In this document: piece by piece, positions 46,701 through 57,413 of the stretch
How positions within the stretch are numbered: position 1 is the first letter of the stretch
How the letters are laid out: each line of letters starts with the position of its first letter
NCBI GenBank assembly: GCA_026745465.1
Contig: JACYXH010000744.1
Location: 62,001 to 126,000 of the forward strand
DNA: 64,000 nt
DNA from: Lota lota
Lineage: Eukaryota; Chordata; Actinopteri; Gadiformes; Lotidae
Direction: 5' to 3'
Program-made: the position numbers and the translations under genes
Notes under the pieces: model-generated
What the model saw: the letters and a program-made list of their open reading frames with translations, nothing else
What the model was told of the DNA's origin: nothing
The model's database searches: none

Positions 46701-47628
46701 CTTGAGCAGAGCACTGGCTGTGTTCCCTTATTTTCTGGGAGTATAATATTCTATGCTATTTAGTCATTTACACTTTTATCCAAAGACACTTAAAAGCAGG
46801 TTGAGGTCATTAGGGATCAAACCCAGAACGTTTTGCTGGGAGTCTAACAGTATTGAGTGGAAGTAGGGGAGGTGACACCAGTGATTCACCTTGGATTGTC
46901 GTTACCGTTGTTCACCAGTGAATTCCCGATGAGTATTTCCGCGCCATTGAGCCTCTCCCTCCCGGCATTAATATTAGTGACCTGGATCTCTGACACCCTG
47001 TACACACCAGGCAGCTCCAGCCTCCACCATTGTTTGACCTGGAACTGGGTACAACTGCAGCTGTTGTGCTCCCACTGAGGGTCGGTGTTCCCATCGATGG
47101 CGTTTTCAGCCTCCCCGTCCCCGTACTGGTATGTTGTAGACTGAATAGCCGTGCCGCTCAACGCCAGGTTAATGCGGGATGCAGCTTAATGGAGAGTGGA
47201 ACCACAGAATAGTTTGTCAAGTTGCATTCCAGTGTTCGAAACAAATTGAAATACTTGCCGGATTGGATAACTTGTCATTGGCCCCTAAATGGGGTCACAT
47301 AGAAATACCTGAAAATCCAGGTGACTTCCACAGGAGGATGACAACACCTGGTGATGAGAAATACTATTTACTTAATAAAATAAATACTTCAGCTAATATT
47401 TACAAGCATATATCCTGCAACTATTGAATCTATTCAATATTTAAACTATTCGTGGTAGGAATCTTACACACGCCCACGATCACAAAAACATAGGAGGAGG
47501 TCAACTGTCAAAAGTTATGGCAGGTACATTTTTATTAATTCAATATTATGAACAGGATTATGATAAATACTGTAGTGCTGTGTGGAATACCTACCAATGA
47601 AACTGCAGATGAGACGACTGGACCCCAT
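43730..47628 (-). CDS. Secreted F-type lectin / C-type lectin-domain chimera, copy L
   Basis: Seven coding exons, all with GT/AG borders: 47628-47595, 47347-47309, 47184-46890, 46611-46472, 44592-44373, 44199-44030, 43800-43730. They sum to 969 bases, an intact frame of 322 residues. The order is: signal peptide (LICSFIGVVILLW core), F-type lectin (FTP) domain (GNTDP, WWRLELPGVYRVSEIQVTN, CAII, LCEVKVYG), short Pro-rich hinge (LGPPPPS), C-type lectin-like domain (LCWSDGLLYCR, HLWVGLRR, WFWMSGDP, FSQWDEGS, NFIC) and a 23-residue tail. The F-type ligand triad seems lost: Cys at the His position and INAGRER where RGDCCGER is usual. The CTLD lacks EPN/QPD and WND calcium motifs. A 5'UTR exon ends at 47854, with a second candidate at 49380. 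Polyadenylation signal AATAAA at 42542-42537. Likely secreted; ligand unknown. Confidence 0.86.
44684..45252. mobile_element. TG...CA insertion with 5 bp target duplication, 569 bp
   Basis: Starts TGTTACGATT and ends GTCACGTTACA. It is flanked by TAATC (44679-44683, 45253-45257). The right arm at about 56450 shows the uninterrupted sequence. Termini match as short inverted repeats (TGTTACG/TGTAACG). The interior is a GGCAGGCGGGTAG and GGAACAGGAACAGG low-complexity stretch without coding capacity. Solo LTR or non-autonomous LTR element are the likeliest readings. It sits in intron 4 of lectin copy L. Confidence 0.72.
45882..46195 (+). repeat. 40 bp minisatellite, ~8 copies, in lectin L intron 4
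   Basis: Unit TCGTGTACCACCAGTGGTAC plus GCAGACCACCTGCAGTTCCC. The partner intron has a shorter array at 55620-55825. Confidence 0.93.
46235..46390 (-). mobile_element. tRNA-derived SINE, copy in lectin L
   Basis: On the minus strand TTATAGCTCAACTGGTAGAG (A box) and GGGTTTGATTCCCA (near-consensus B box) form a tRNA-like head. The tail AAGACACTTTGGGTAAAACC is typical of fish SINEs. Same position as 55440-55590, so it predates the duplication. Confidence 0.78.
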
Positions 47629-47853
47629 GGTTCTGGAGAAACAACATGCCCAGACAATAGCTTATACCAGCTACTAGGTATACATTCCTTCACATTAACA
47701 TTATATTAAAAGTGAAAACAAATAGATCACTTGAAATGGAGCTATAAGTAACTGAAATATTACATTAATCTTCAGAGTCCAAAAATGAGGAGTCTACCAT
47801 TACAGAGCAATACAAAAAAAAAATTGTCTCTTTGACTTGAAGATGGTACTCAC

Positions 47854-49460
47854 CGGCAGAGTCTGTAGGTCCTTCTGTATGAATGAAGCGTCTGAATCTA
47901 GGATCAGCACAAGATAAACTTGAAAAGACTTAAGTAATCCAAAGGCTCTTCTTTGCAAACATTAGGGTTCTTACAAGGCATTGACGAGTCTCACAGAAAG
48001 TGTGAGAAACTAAGTGTGAGGCAGACGCGTCCGGGGCTCAGACACTAAAATGAGCAATGCCACGGTCCGGTCGTCAGTATACTCAGTGCCATACCTAATA
48101 GTCTATTCAAATAATGTTTGCAAATATCCACTGGTTTAGGCGGGGCACCAAAACAGCCTCATGATTATCGTTAACTGATTTAATAAAATGTAAGATTAAG
48201 CACAACTCCCAAAGGTACCATATGGTGAAGTGTCAGACATAACAATGGCTTCGCCCTGTCCATGTGAAACTCAATTTAAGGGTATATAACACATAGATGT
48301 CCCTTCATCCTTTGTGCAAAGTGTTGACGTGTCTCACACAAAGTGTGAGGCATTTCATTTGGCTAATGGCTCGCTGCATACGCATCAAGGAGGGTGGACA
48401 GTAAAATGAGCAATGCCACGTTCAGGTCGTCAGTATACTTGGTGCCATACCTAATAGTCTATTCAAATAATGTTAGCAAATATCCATTGCCCTTCACATG
48501 TCCCTGTTCAAGCCGGTGCAAAGCGATCTGTAGAGACAGACGTCAGGGCAAGGTACGTAGCAGTGGGGCCATAATCATTTTAAAGTAAGATACACATCTG
48601 CTATCTGAACATGTAAACCAAAACCGACGTTTAAAAAATAAATGTTTTACATAGAATTACACATAATTGGACAATTTAAATTCTAAATTCTAAAATGGTA
48701 CTTATTAACAATTTATAATGAATACATGGAGAAAATAATACCACCATGTATTTCTTTCCCTTTTAATATCTTTGCATGTCAAATTGCAGAGGAAGGTACA
48801 CAGGCAGACAGAGAAAGACAAGGCTATAGCTAGTAATTAAAACAACTCTTTGACATCTCAACCAATCAAAGGGAAGTCTGTTTATTACATGTGAAGCATG
48901 ATAATAGTGCCAGCAGTGGCAAACCATGACCCTACACAACGTGTTTTAGTGGTACCATTAAAGGGATACGCCCTGATGATACCATGTGTATAGGTACAAG
49001 CATTTCTAGGACCCTAGGTTTATCAAAGACTTTCAAAGTGAGCTACTCACACTTTGGCTTTCTAAATTACGTTTGAGAAATTGATTCTTTTAGCTGGTTA
49101 GATGGTTAGAATTAACCATCACCATCATTGAATTATCTTAATACGACGAGACCCATGTTATATATTTTGTACATCTGTAAGAATATCTGAAATTATACAT
49201 TCTACATTCTATTAAAAGTGAAAATAAATAGATAGTTTGAGATAGAGCCATAAGTAATACACAAATTACATTCATCTTAGGTGTCCAGAAATGAGGAGTC
49301 TACCATTACAGAGTGATACAATAAAATCTTAAAATGGTTTAGTCTCTCTGACTTGAAGATGGTACTCACCGGCAGAGTCTGTAGGTCCTTCTGCTACGAA
49401 TGAGGCGTCTGAATCTAGGATCAGCACCTTATACACTTGGATTTGCATTAATTCATGCAA
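47854..49460 (-). promoter_or_regulatory. Upstream region of lectin L with two copies of the first exon
   Basis: The sequence CTGCCG|GTGAGTACCATCTTC (minus strand) marks a 5'UTR exon end at 47854 and again at 49380. Each copy is preceded by the same GACGCTTCATTC/GACGCCTCATTC-AGATCC-type exon. A diverged upstream block (GAGCAATGCCACGG, TATTCAAATAATGTT) occurs at about 48050-48130 and 48400-48490. Alternative first exons are possible. Confidence 0.55.
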
Positions 49461-52400
49461 AGGCTCTTGTATGCAAATACTAATCCTTAAGCCCTCACTG
49501 TGAGAGCGACTATGGGGTTATCGGCAGGAAAGGAAAGGTGAGAGATATGAGGTGAATTTAACAAAAACATTGCTCTCTTTATTACAACAAACTCCTTTAA
49601 GTTTGAGATACAGGGGAAAACCGGTAAGCAAGGCTAGATGAGTGTTTAATTAATTTAATGTAGAAATTTTACATATTATACCTTTAAGCATGTCTAACCT
49701 AATACCTATACTTAACCATCTAACCAGCTAAAATAAGCAATTTCTAATATCGTACTTTAGAAAGTCAAAGTGTGAGAAGCTCACTTTGATAGTCTTAAAG
49801 CAAAAAACACACAAAAAAACCTAGGGATCTAGAAATGCTTGTATTTATACATATCGTATTTTCAAGGCGTATCCCTTTAATGGTACCACTAAAACACATT
49901 GTCTAGGGTCGTGGTTTGCCACTGCTGGCACTATTATCATGCTGATAATATAATAAACAAACTTCCCTTTGATTGGTTGAGATGTCAATGAGTTGTTTTC
50001 ATTACTAGCTAGGGCCGTGTCTTTCTCTGTCTGCCTCTCTACCTTCCTCTGCAATTTGATATGCAAAAATATTAAATGGGAGGGAAATACATGGTTCTAT
50101 TTCGTCCTCCATGTATTCATTATAAATTGGTAATAAGTATACTTTTTTTTTTTGAATTGTCCAATTTAATGTAGTTCTAATTAAAACATTTATTTTTCAA
50201 ACTTCAGTTTTGGTTAACATGTTTAGGCTAATTACACTTGTCCTCATGAGTAAAAGAGATATCAGATGTGTATCTTACTTAAAAATGATTATGGCCCACT
50301 GCTACGTACCTTGCCCTGACGTCAGTCTCTACATATCACTTTGCATCGGCTCACACTGGCTCTAGGCAGGAAGAACAACCAAATGACAGGATAAAGTATG
50401 CAGATAAAATGGAAACATCACTAGCAGCTGCACCCATTGAACAGGGACATTCGAAGGACGTTGGCTATTTGCAAACATTATTTGTTTAGGCCTTCACTGA
50501 CTACCGGGACATTGCTAGTTTTACTGTGTGACCTCACCGGACGCCGCCAATGCAGAGAGCCATCGCAAGCTGCAAATGACTTTGTGTGAGACAAGTCAAC
50601 GTGTTGCCTGAAGGATCATGGGAAACCTCTCTGTGTGTTATATTGTTGTGTGATGAAGGGGAAAACAAACACACAAGTGTCTCAACTCTATTTTCTTGTT
50701 GTTCCTTTAAATTGAGTTTCACGTGGACAAAGCAAACCCCTTTTTATGACGCCTCACAATTTTTATGTTTTAATGCAGAAATGTTACATATTATACCTGT
50801 AAGTAAAAACAATACAAAATAATTCAAAATGTTTATTCTTTTTCAGATTCATGTGTTTTTCTTTGTGTATTTGGGAGCCAGGAGCGGTCTACAATCTAAA
50901 TGGTGTCATAAAGAGACAGGCACAGTCAACCAGAGGAGATATTCTCATAGATCTACAAAGTATGTTACATAGGTCTAGTCGTTTTTACATAATTTAATGT
51001 TTAAATGTTAGATATTATACCTTTAACCTTGTCTAACCCAATACCTACACCTAACCATTTAACCAGCTAAAATAAGTAATTGATCAACCTTAATTTAGAA
51101 AGCCGACTTGATAGTCTTAAAGGTAAAACACGCACAAAGACCTAGGGTCCTAGAAATGTTTGTACTTATACACATGGCATCATCAGGTCGTATCCCTTTA
51201 ATGGTACCACTAAGACACATTGTCTAGGGTGGTGGTTTGCCACTGCTGGCACTATTATCATGCTGACAATATAATAAACAGACTTCCCTTTGATTGGTTG
51301 AGATGTCAATGAGTTGTTTTAATGACTAGCTAGGGCCTTGTCTTTCTCTGTCTGCCAACATATTAAATGGGAGAGAAATACGTGGCTGTATTTCTTCCTC
51401 CATGTATTCATTATAAATTGGTAATAAGTATACTTTTTTAATTTAATTTATAATGTTTTATAATTAGAATAAGAATCATCCAATTATATGTAGTTCTAAG
51501 TAAAACATTTATTTTTCAAACTTTAGTTTTGGTTAACATGTTCAGGCTACTTACACTTGTCCTCGTGAGTAAAATAGATATCAGATGTGTATCTTACTTT
51601 AAAATGATTATGGCCCCACTGCTACGTACCTTGCCCTGACGTCAGTCTCTACATATCACTTTGCATCGGCTCACACTGGCTCTAGGCAGGAAGAACAACC
51701 AAATGACAGGATAAAGTATGCAGATCAAATGGAAACATCACTAGCAGCTGCACCCATTGAACAGGGACATTCGAAGGACGTTGGCTATTTGCAAACATTA
51801 TTTGTATAGGCCTTGTGAGATGCGTCAACGCTTTGCCTGAAGGATCATGGGAAATATCTCTTTGTGTTATATTGTTGTGTGATGAAGGGAAAATGGACAC
51901 ACAAGTGTCTGTACTCAATTTTCTTGTTTTACCTTTAAATTGAGTTTCATATGGGCATTTTGTTTCTCCAGAACCATGGGGTCCAGTCGTCTCATCTGCA
52001 GTTTCATTGGTAGGTATTCCACACAGCACTACAGTATTTATCATTATCCAGTTCATTATACCGAATTAATACAAATGAACCTGCCATAACTTTTGAATGT
52101 CGACCTCCTGCTATGTTATTGTGATCATGGGCGTGTAAGAGTCCTACCACGAATAGTTAGAATATTTCATAGATACAATAGTTGCAGGATCAATGCTTGC
52201 AAATAATAGCTGAAGTATTTATTTTATTAAGTAAATAATATTTTCCTCATCACCAGGTGTTGTGGCCCTCCTGTGGAAGTCACCTGGATTTTCAGGTATT
52301 TCTATGTGCCCCATTTAGGGGCCTATGACTAGTTATAATTATTAGTATTAGTATTGTGTTTTGAACAATAGAATGCAACTTGACAAACTACTCTGTGCTT

Positions 52401-53480
52401 TCAGTCTCCATTAAGCACCCATTGAACAGGGACATTGGAAGGACGTTGGCTATTTGCAAACATTATTTGTTTAGGCCTTCACTGACTACCGGGACATTGC
52501 TAGTTTTACTGTGTGACCTCACCGGACGCCGCCAATGCAGAGAGCCATCGCAAGCTGCAAATGACTTTGTGTGAGACACGTCAACGCGTTGCCTGAAGGA
52601 TCATGGGAAATCTCTGTGTGTGGTATATTGTTATGTGATGAGTGTATGTATGTGTGTATATGAGTGAACATATGTGTATTGTTTTGAAAATGTTTCACTT
52701 ACAGGTATAATATGTAACATTTCTGCATTAAAACACAAACACAGCGAGGCTTCAGACAAGGGGTTCGCTCTGTTCATGGGAAACTCAATTTAAAGGAACA
52801 ACAAGAAAAGAGTGGAGACACTTGCGTGTCTGTTTCCCTTCACCACACAACAATATACCACACAGAGAGATTTCCCATGATCCTTCCGGCAATGCGTTGA
52901 CGTGTCTCACAAGGCCTAAACAAATAATGTTTGCAAATAGCCAACGTCCTTCGAATGTCCCTGATCAATGGGTGCAGCTGCTAGTGATGTTTCCATTTGA
53001 TCTGCATACTTTATCCTGTCATTTGGTTGTTCTTCCTGCCTAGAGCCAGTGTGAGCCGATGCAAAGTGATATGTAGAGACAGACGTCAGGGCAAGGTATG
53101 TAGCAGTGGGGCCATAATCATTTTTAAGTAAGATACACATCTGATATCTCTTTTACTCATGAGGACAAGTGTAATCAGCCTAAACATGTTAACCAAAACT
53201 GAAGTTTGAAAAATAAATGTTTTACTTAGAATAACATATAATTGGACAATTCTAATTATAAGATTATACTTATTAGCCATTTATAATGAATACATGCAGG
53301 AAGAAATACAACCATATATTTCTCTCCCATTGAATATATTTGCATATCAAGTTGTAGAGGAAGGTACAGAGGCAAAGAGAAAGACAAAGCCCTAAATAGC
53401 AATGAAAACAACTGTCTTTCTCTGTCTGCCTCTGTACCTTCCTCTTGCAATTTGATATGCACAAATATTCAATGGGAGAG
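48650..53480. repeat. Central nest of ~0.8 kb repeats in alternating orientation
   Basis: Copies lie at about 48650-49100 (-), 49700-50500 (+), 50990-51850 (+) and 52700-53480 (-). Shared landmarks are GGTACCACTAAAACACATTG, TTTGATTGGTTGAGATGTCA, TGCCCTGACGTCAGTCTC and TGGCTATTTGCAAACATTAT. Each copy carries CCAAT (ATTGG) and CRE-like TGACGTCA sequence. It is unclear whether this is a mobile element or duplicated upstream DNA of the lectin genes. Confidence 0.75.
51972..52420 (+). pseudogene. Third lectin copy, exons 1 and 2 only
   Basis: Exon 1 (51972-52009, ATG at 51976) and exon 2 (52257-52295) have the same sequence, phase and splice sites as the intact genes: a 34-base coding piece ending TTCATTG|GTAGG and a 39-base piece ending TTTTCAG|GTATT. 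GCC replaces GTC in exon 2 (Val to Ala). The exon 3 acceptor region (CTCCATTAAGC) is present at about 52410. Sequence then switches to ACCCATTGAACAGGGACATT of the central repeat, so the F-type domain is lost. It is a broken copy made by rearrangement. Confidence 0.82.
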
Positions 53481-54174
53481 AAATACATGGTGGTATTTCT
53501 TCCTCCATGTATTCATTGTAAATTGGTAGTGAGTACCATTTTAGAATTTAGAATTTACCTTTTAAAAATAATAATAATAATAATAATATAATAATAATAA
53601 TTTAAAAATATACCTTGTACCTTGCCCTGACGTCTGTCTCTACAGATCACTTTGCACCGGCTTGAACAGGGGCATGTGAAGAGCAATGGATATTTGCAAA
53701 CATTATTTGAATAGACTATTAGGTAGTAAGTATACTGGCGACCGGACCGTGGCATTGCTCATTTTAGTGTCTGAGCCCCGGACGCGTCTGCCTCACACTT
53801 TGTGTCTCACACTTTCTGTGAGACTCGTCAACGCCTTGTAAGAAGAGCCTTTGGATTACTTAAGTCTTTTCAAGTTTATCTTGTGCTGATCCTAGATTCA
53901 GACGCTTCATTCATACAGAAGGACCTACAGACTCTGCCGGTGAGTACCATATTCAAATCAGAGAGACAAACTATTTTAGGATTATTTTGTTATTGATTTG
54001 TAATGGTAGACTCCTCATTTTTGGACTCCTAAGATTAATGTAATATTTCAGTTACTTATAGCTCCATCTCAAGTGATCTATTCGTTTTCACTTTTAATAG
54101 AATGTTAATATGAAGGAATGTATACCTAGTAGCTAGTATTATCTATTGTCTGAGCATGTTGTTTCTCCAGAACC

Positions 54175-57100
54175 ATGGGGTCCAGTCGTCTCATCTGCAG
54201 TTTCATTGGTAGGTATTCCACACAGCACTACAGTATTTATCATTATCCAGTTCATTATATTGAATTAATAAAAATGTACCTGCCATAACATTTGACAGTT
54301 GACCTCCTCCTATGTTATTGTCATCGTGGGCGTGTGTAAGATTCCTACCACAGATATATATACATATGACATATATTTCGTTGATACAATAATTGCAGGA
54401 TATATGCTCATAAATATTAGCTGATAAAAGCTGAAGTATTTATTTTATTAAGTAAATAGTATTTCCTCATCACCAGGTGTTGTGGTCCTCCTGTGGAAGT
54501 CACCTGGATTTTCAGGTATTTCTATGTGCCCCATTTAGGGGCTGATGACAAGTTATAATTATTATTTTAAGTATTTTAATGTGTTTAAACACTAGAATGC
54601 AACTTGACAAACTATTCTGTGGTTCCACTCTCCATTAAGCTGCATCCCGCATTAACCTGGCGTTGAGCGGCATGGCTGTTCAGTCTACAACCTACTCGGA
54701 CATGGGGAAGGCTGAACACTCCATCGATGGGAACACCGACCCTGACTGGTTTCACAACAGCTGCAGCTCTACCGCCTATCAGGCCATTCCATGGTGGAGG
54801 CTGGAGCTGCCTGGTGTGTACAGAGTGTCAGAGATCCAGGTCACTAATATGAATTACGAGAGGTTCAGGCTCAATGGAGTGGAAATACTCATCGGGAATT
54901 CACTGGAGAACAACGGCAACGACAATCCAAGGTGAATCACTGGTTTCACCTACCTTACTTCTGCTAAATACTGTTAGACTCCCAGCAAAACGTCCTGGCT
55001 TTGATCCCTAATGACCTCGACCTGCTTTTAAGTGTCTTTGGATAAAAGTGTAAATGACTAAATAGCATAGAATATTGTACTCCCAGAAAATAAGGGAACA
55101 TAACCAGTGCTCTGCTCAAGTACACCTGGACACACACCAGCTACTGGAATCTGGTCTCTGATACCTTCATCAGACTACTGTATCTTCTCTCTCTGTCTCT
55201 TTTCCTCAGGTGTGCCATCATCAAAGATGACCCAGGCTGCTTTACTCAGACTGTCAAGTGTTGGGGAATGGAAGGAAGGTTTATCAACTTCTACAAGAAC
55301 TCTGCTGCAACATACCCTTTGTCGTTGTGTGAGGTCAAAGTGTACGGAGGTAGGAACCCAGTCCATCATTACATGATCATCAAAGGGTGATGGGTAAACC
55401 AGTACCACTGTTGGTCAACCATCATTTGTCAAAAGTCAAATGCTGCTGTTCCTTATAGCTCAACAGGTAGAGCATGGCATTCACACTGCCAGGGTTAGGG
55501 GTTTGATTCCCACTTGGGGCTACCTATTATAACAATGTATGCACCGACAGTATTGTAAGACACTTTGGGTAAAAGCATCCACCAAAGCACAATCTGCATA
55601 CAGTGTTTTAAACCTGTGGTCTGCGTACCACTGGTGGTACACAAGGGTACTGCATGTTGTACATGAGGGTACTGCAGGTGGTCTGAATACCACTGGTGGT
55701 ATATGAGGGTACTGCAGGTGGTACGTGAGGGTACTGCAGGTGCTACACATACCACTGGTGGTACACGAGGGTACTGCAGGTGGTACACGTACCACTGGTG
55801 GTACACGAGGGTACTGCAGGTGGAATGTGGGATTTTCTCCATGATATGGTCAAATGTACAATAATAGAAAAACGAATATAGATCATTTTAAATACAAAAA
55901 TACCTTTAAAATGTATTACGTTTTTTAGTGTTTTTAAAGATTTGCTTTGATTTGGTTTTGCTGAATATACATAAAAGGGAGCATAAGCAGTGTTGCTGAC
56001 TTCTCATTTCCACTGTCTCCCACTGGTCATGGCCTTCTGGCAGCAATACTTGTGTATAAAGGGTTTGCTGGCACTCTTGGGTCAGCCACTGCATTTGTAT
56101 TTATCTAAGTTCTACCGTTTCCATCTGAGGGTGTCCAAGAAAGATCTTGATGACAATTTAGTGGTCCACCTAAAGTCAAAGGTTGGCACCACTGATCTAC
56201 AGGACTGTTCTGTATTGTGATATTTCAGAGTGAAGTATCAAAGTAGTAAGTTGTTTTCTGTATGGTCCAAGACACCTCATAGCCCTTCACATCAGTTGAG
56301 TTCAAGTGTGCTGAGATGTCTGAGAGAAAAGTACTGCCAAGTGTCTGAAGGTGTTGTGTACTCATTTAAAAACATCCCACACTGATTGGTGATTTAGTGT
56401 CGCTAATTACACTTTTGTAAATGTAAAAGTGTCTGCTAAATGTCTTAATAGTGGGTAGGGATTGGGTGTCTGCTCAAAGATACCTAAAGGGATACTTACA
56501 GGGCTGAGAGTAGAAATCCCTCAGCCCCACACTGTCTTTTGGTTCCCCAGAGTTAGGGCCTCCTCCACCCTCCGTCAGCATTCAGGAGATGGGGAGGAAC
56601 ATCACACTGGTGGGGACACGGCTGTGCTGGTCAGACGCCCTGCTCTACTGCAGAGACTCTCACTGGGACCTGCTGAGCCTCATGGGCCCAGAAGACCAGG
56701 AGATGATTGATGAGCTGGTGGCTCACGCCCCCTTCCCACTAACCAGCCACCTCTGGGTGGGCCTGCGCAGGTACTGGCCAGACCTTGGTGTCTATCAGGC
56801 AATCAAGTCTGTCCTTATGATCATCTGTCCGTCCATCACTTTGTCTTATCAAAAATACCATGAAACTAACAAAAGCTAAATATTTGGCCACATTATTCTT
56901 CCTTCCACCCAGGTAACTCTTTATTCTCTTTCAATGTTGGTAGGTCTCTTTCAGGAAACTCCTGGTTTTGGATGTCCGGTGACCCGATGGACTTCAGCCA
57001 ATGGGACGAAGGCTCACAACATTCCAGCCCCTGTGGGGGCGTGTCCAGCATGGAACCTTCCACATGGAGGCCACGCTCTTGTGAAGAACATCTTAACTTC

Positions 57101-57413
57101 ATCTGTTTTACAGGTTGGTGTCCAGCCTATAGAGCCATTACCAGGTCCTTATAAATCCAAATATGCTTAACCTTCTGTAAATGCATGCACTAGCTTGAAA
57201 CAGTTAGAGGTTTGAACTTCCTGTTAGGGAAAATAAAAGTCCTCATATGTACTACGCTCAACCTAGGAGTCTGAATAAATTAAATGAGCTGTAGGTATTT
57301 TCAGCCACTTTCATTACATTTCTTATATTTCTATTTCCGCAGGTCAGACAGAAGGAGTGAACAAGCTGCGCTTCTATACTTCCACAAGAGAGAATCAAAT
57401 TCGCTGCACCTAA
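54175..57413 (+). CDS. Secreted F-type lectin / C-type lectin-domain chimera, copy R
   Basis: Coding exons 54175-54208, 54477-54515, 54640-54931, 55210-55349, 56551-56770, 56944-57113, 57343-57413 sum to 966 bases, an intact 321-residue frame. The ATG lies four bases into its exon; a 5'UTR exon ends at 53939 (CTGCCG|GTGAGT). Residues 1-25 are a signal peptide, about 26-168 an F-type lectin (FTP) domain (WWRLEL at 76-81, VSEIQVTN at 87-94, LCEVKVYG near the end), about 169-180 a Pro-rich hinge, about 185-299 a C-type lectin-like domain (C194, C202, WVGLRR near 236-242, WFWMSGDP 249-256, C296), then a 22-residue tail. A sequon NIT is at 185. The fucose triad is not canonical: Ser at the His position and MNYERFR where RGDCCGER is usual. 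The CTLD lacks calcium motifs. Possible AATAAA at 58612. Such genes usually act in humoral recognition; the ligand here is unknown. Confidence 0.87.
55440..55590 (+). mobile_element. tRNA-derived SINE, copy in lectin R
   Basis: TTATAGCTCAACAGGTAGAG head with A box, B-box-like GGTTTGATTCC, and AAGACACTTTGGGTAAAAGC tail. Orthologous in position to 46235-46390. Confidence 0.78.
55620..55825 (-). repeat. Minisatellite in lectin R intron 4
   Basis: About five units of GTACCACTGGTGGTAC plus ACGAGGGTACTGCAGGTG. The matching array in copy L has about eight. Confidence 0.92.

Larger units (their letters stand above)
40107..48140 (+). repeat. Left arm of large inverted duplication 2
   Basis: It mirrors about 59443 down to about 53640. 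Landmarks are AGTTGAACCGGAAACTTCC at 40122 versus its reverse near 59425, the frame 43256-43456 versus 57691-57891, and the full lectin gene. The outer break is near 40107/59443. The left arm is longer because of at least two insertions (41751-42262 and 44684-45252) and an extra segment at about 40555-41716. Confidence 0.9.
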
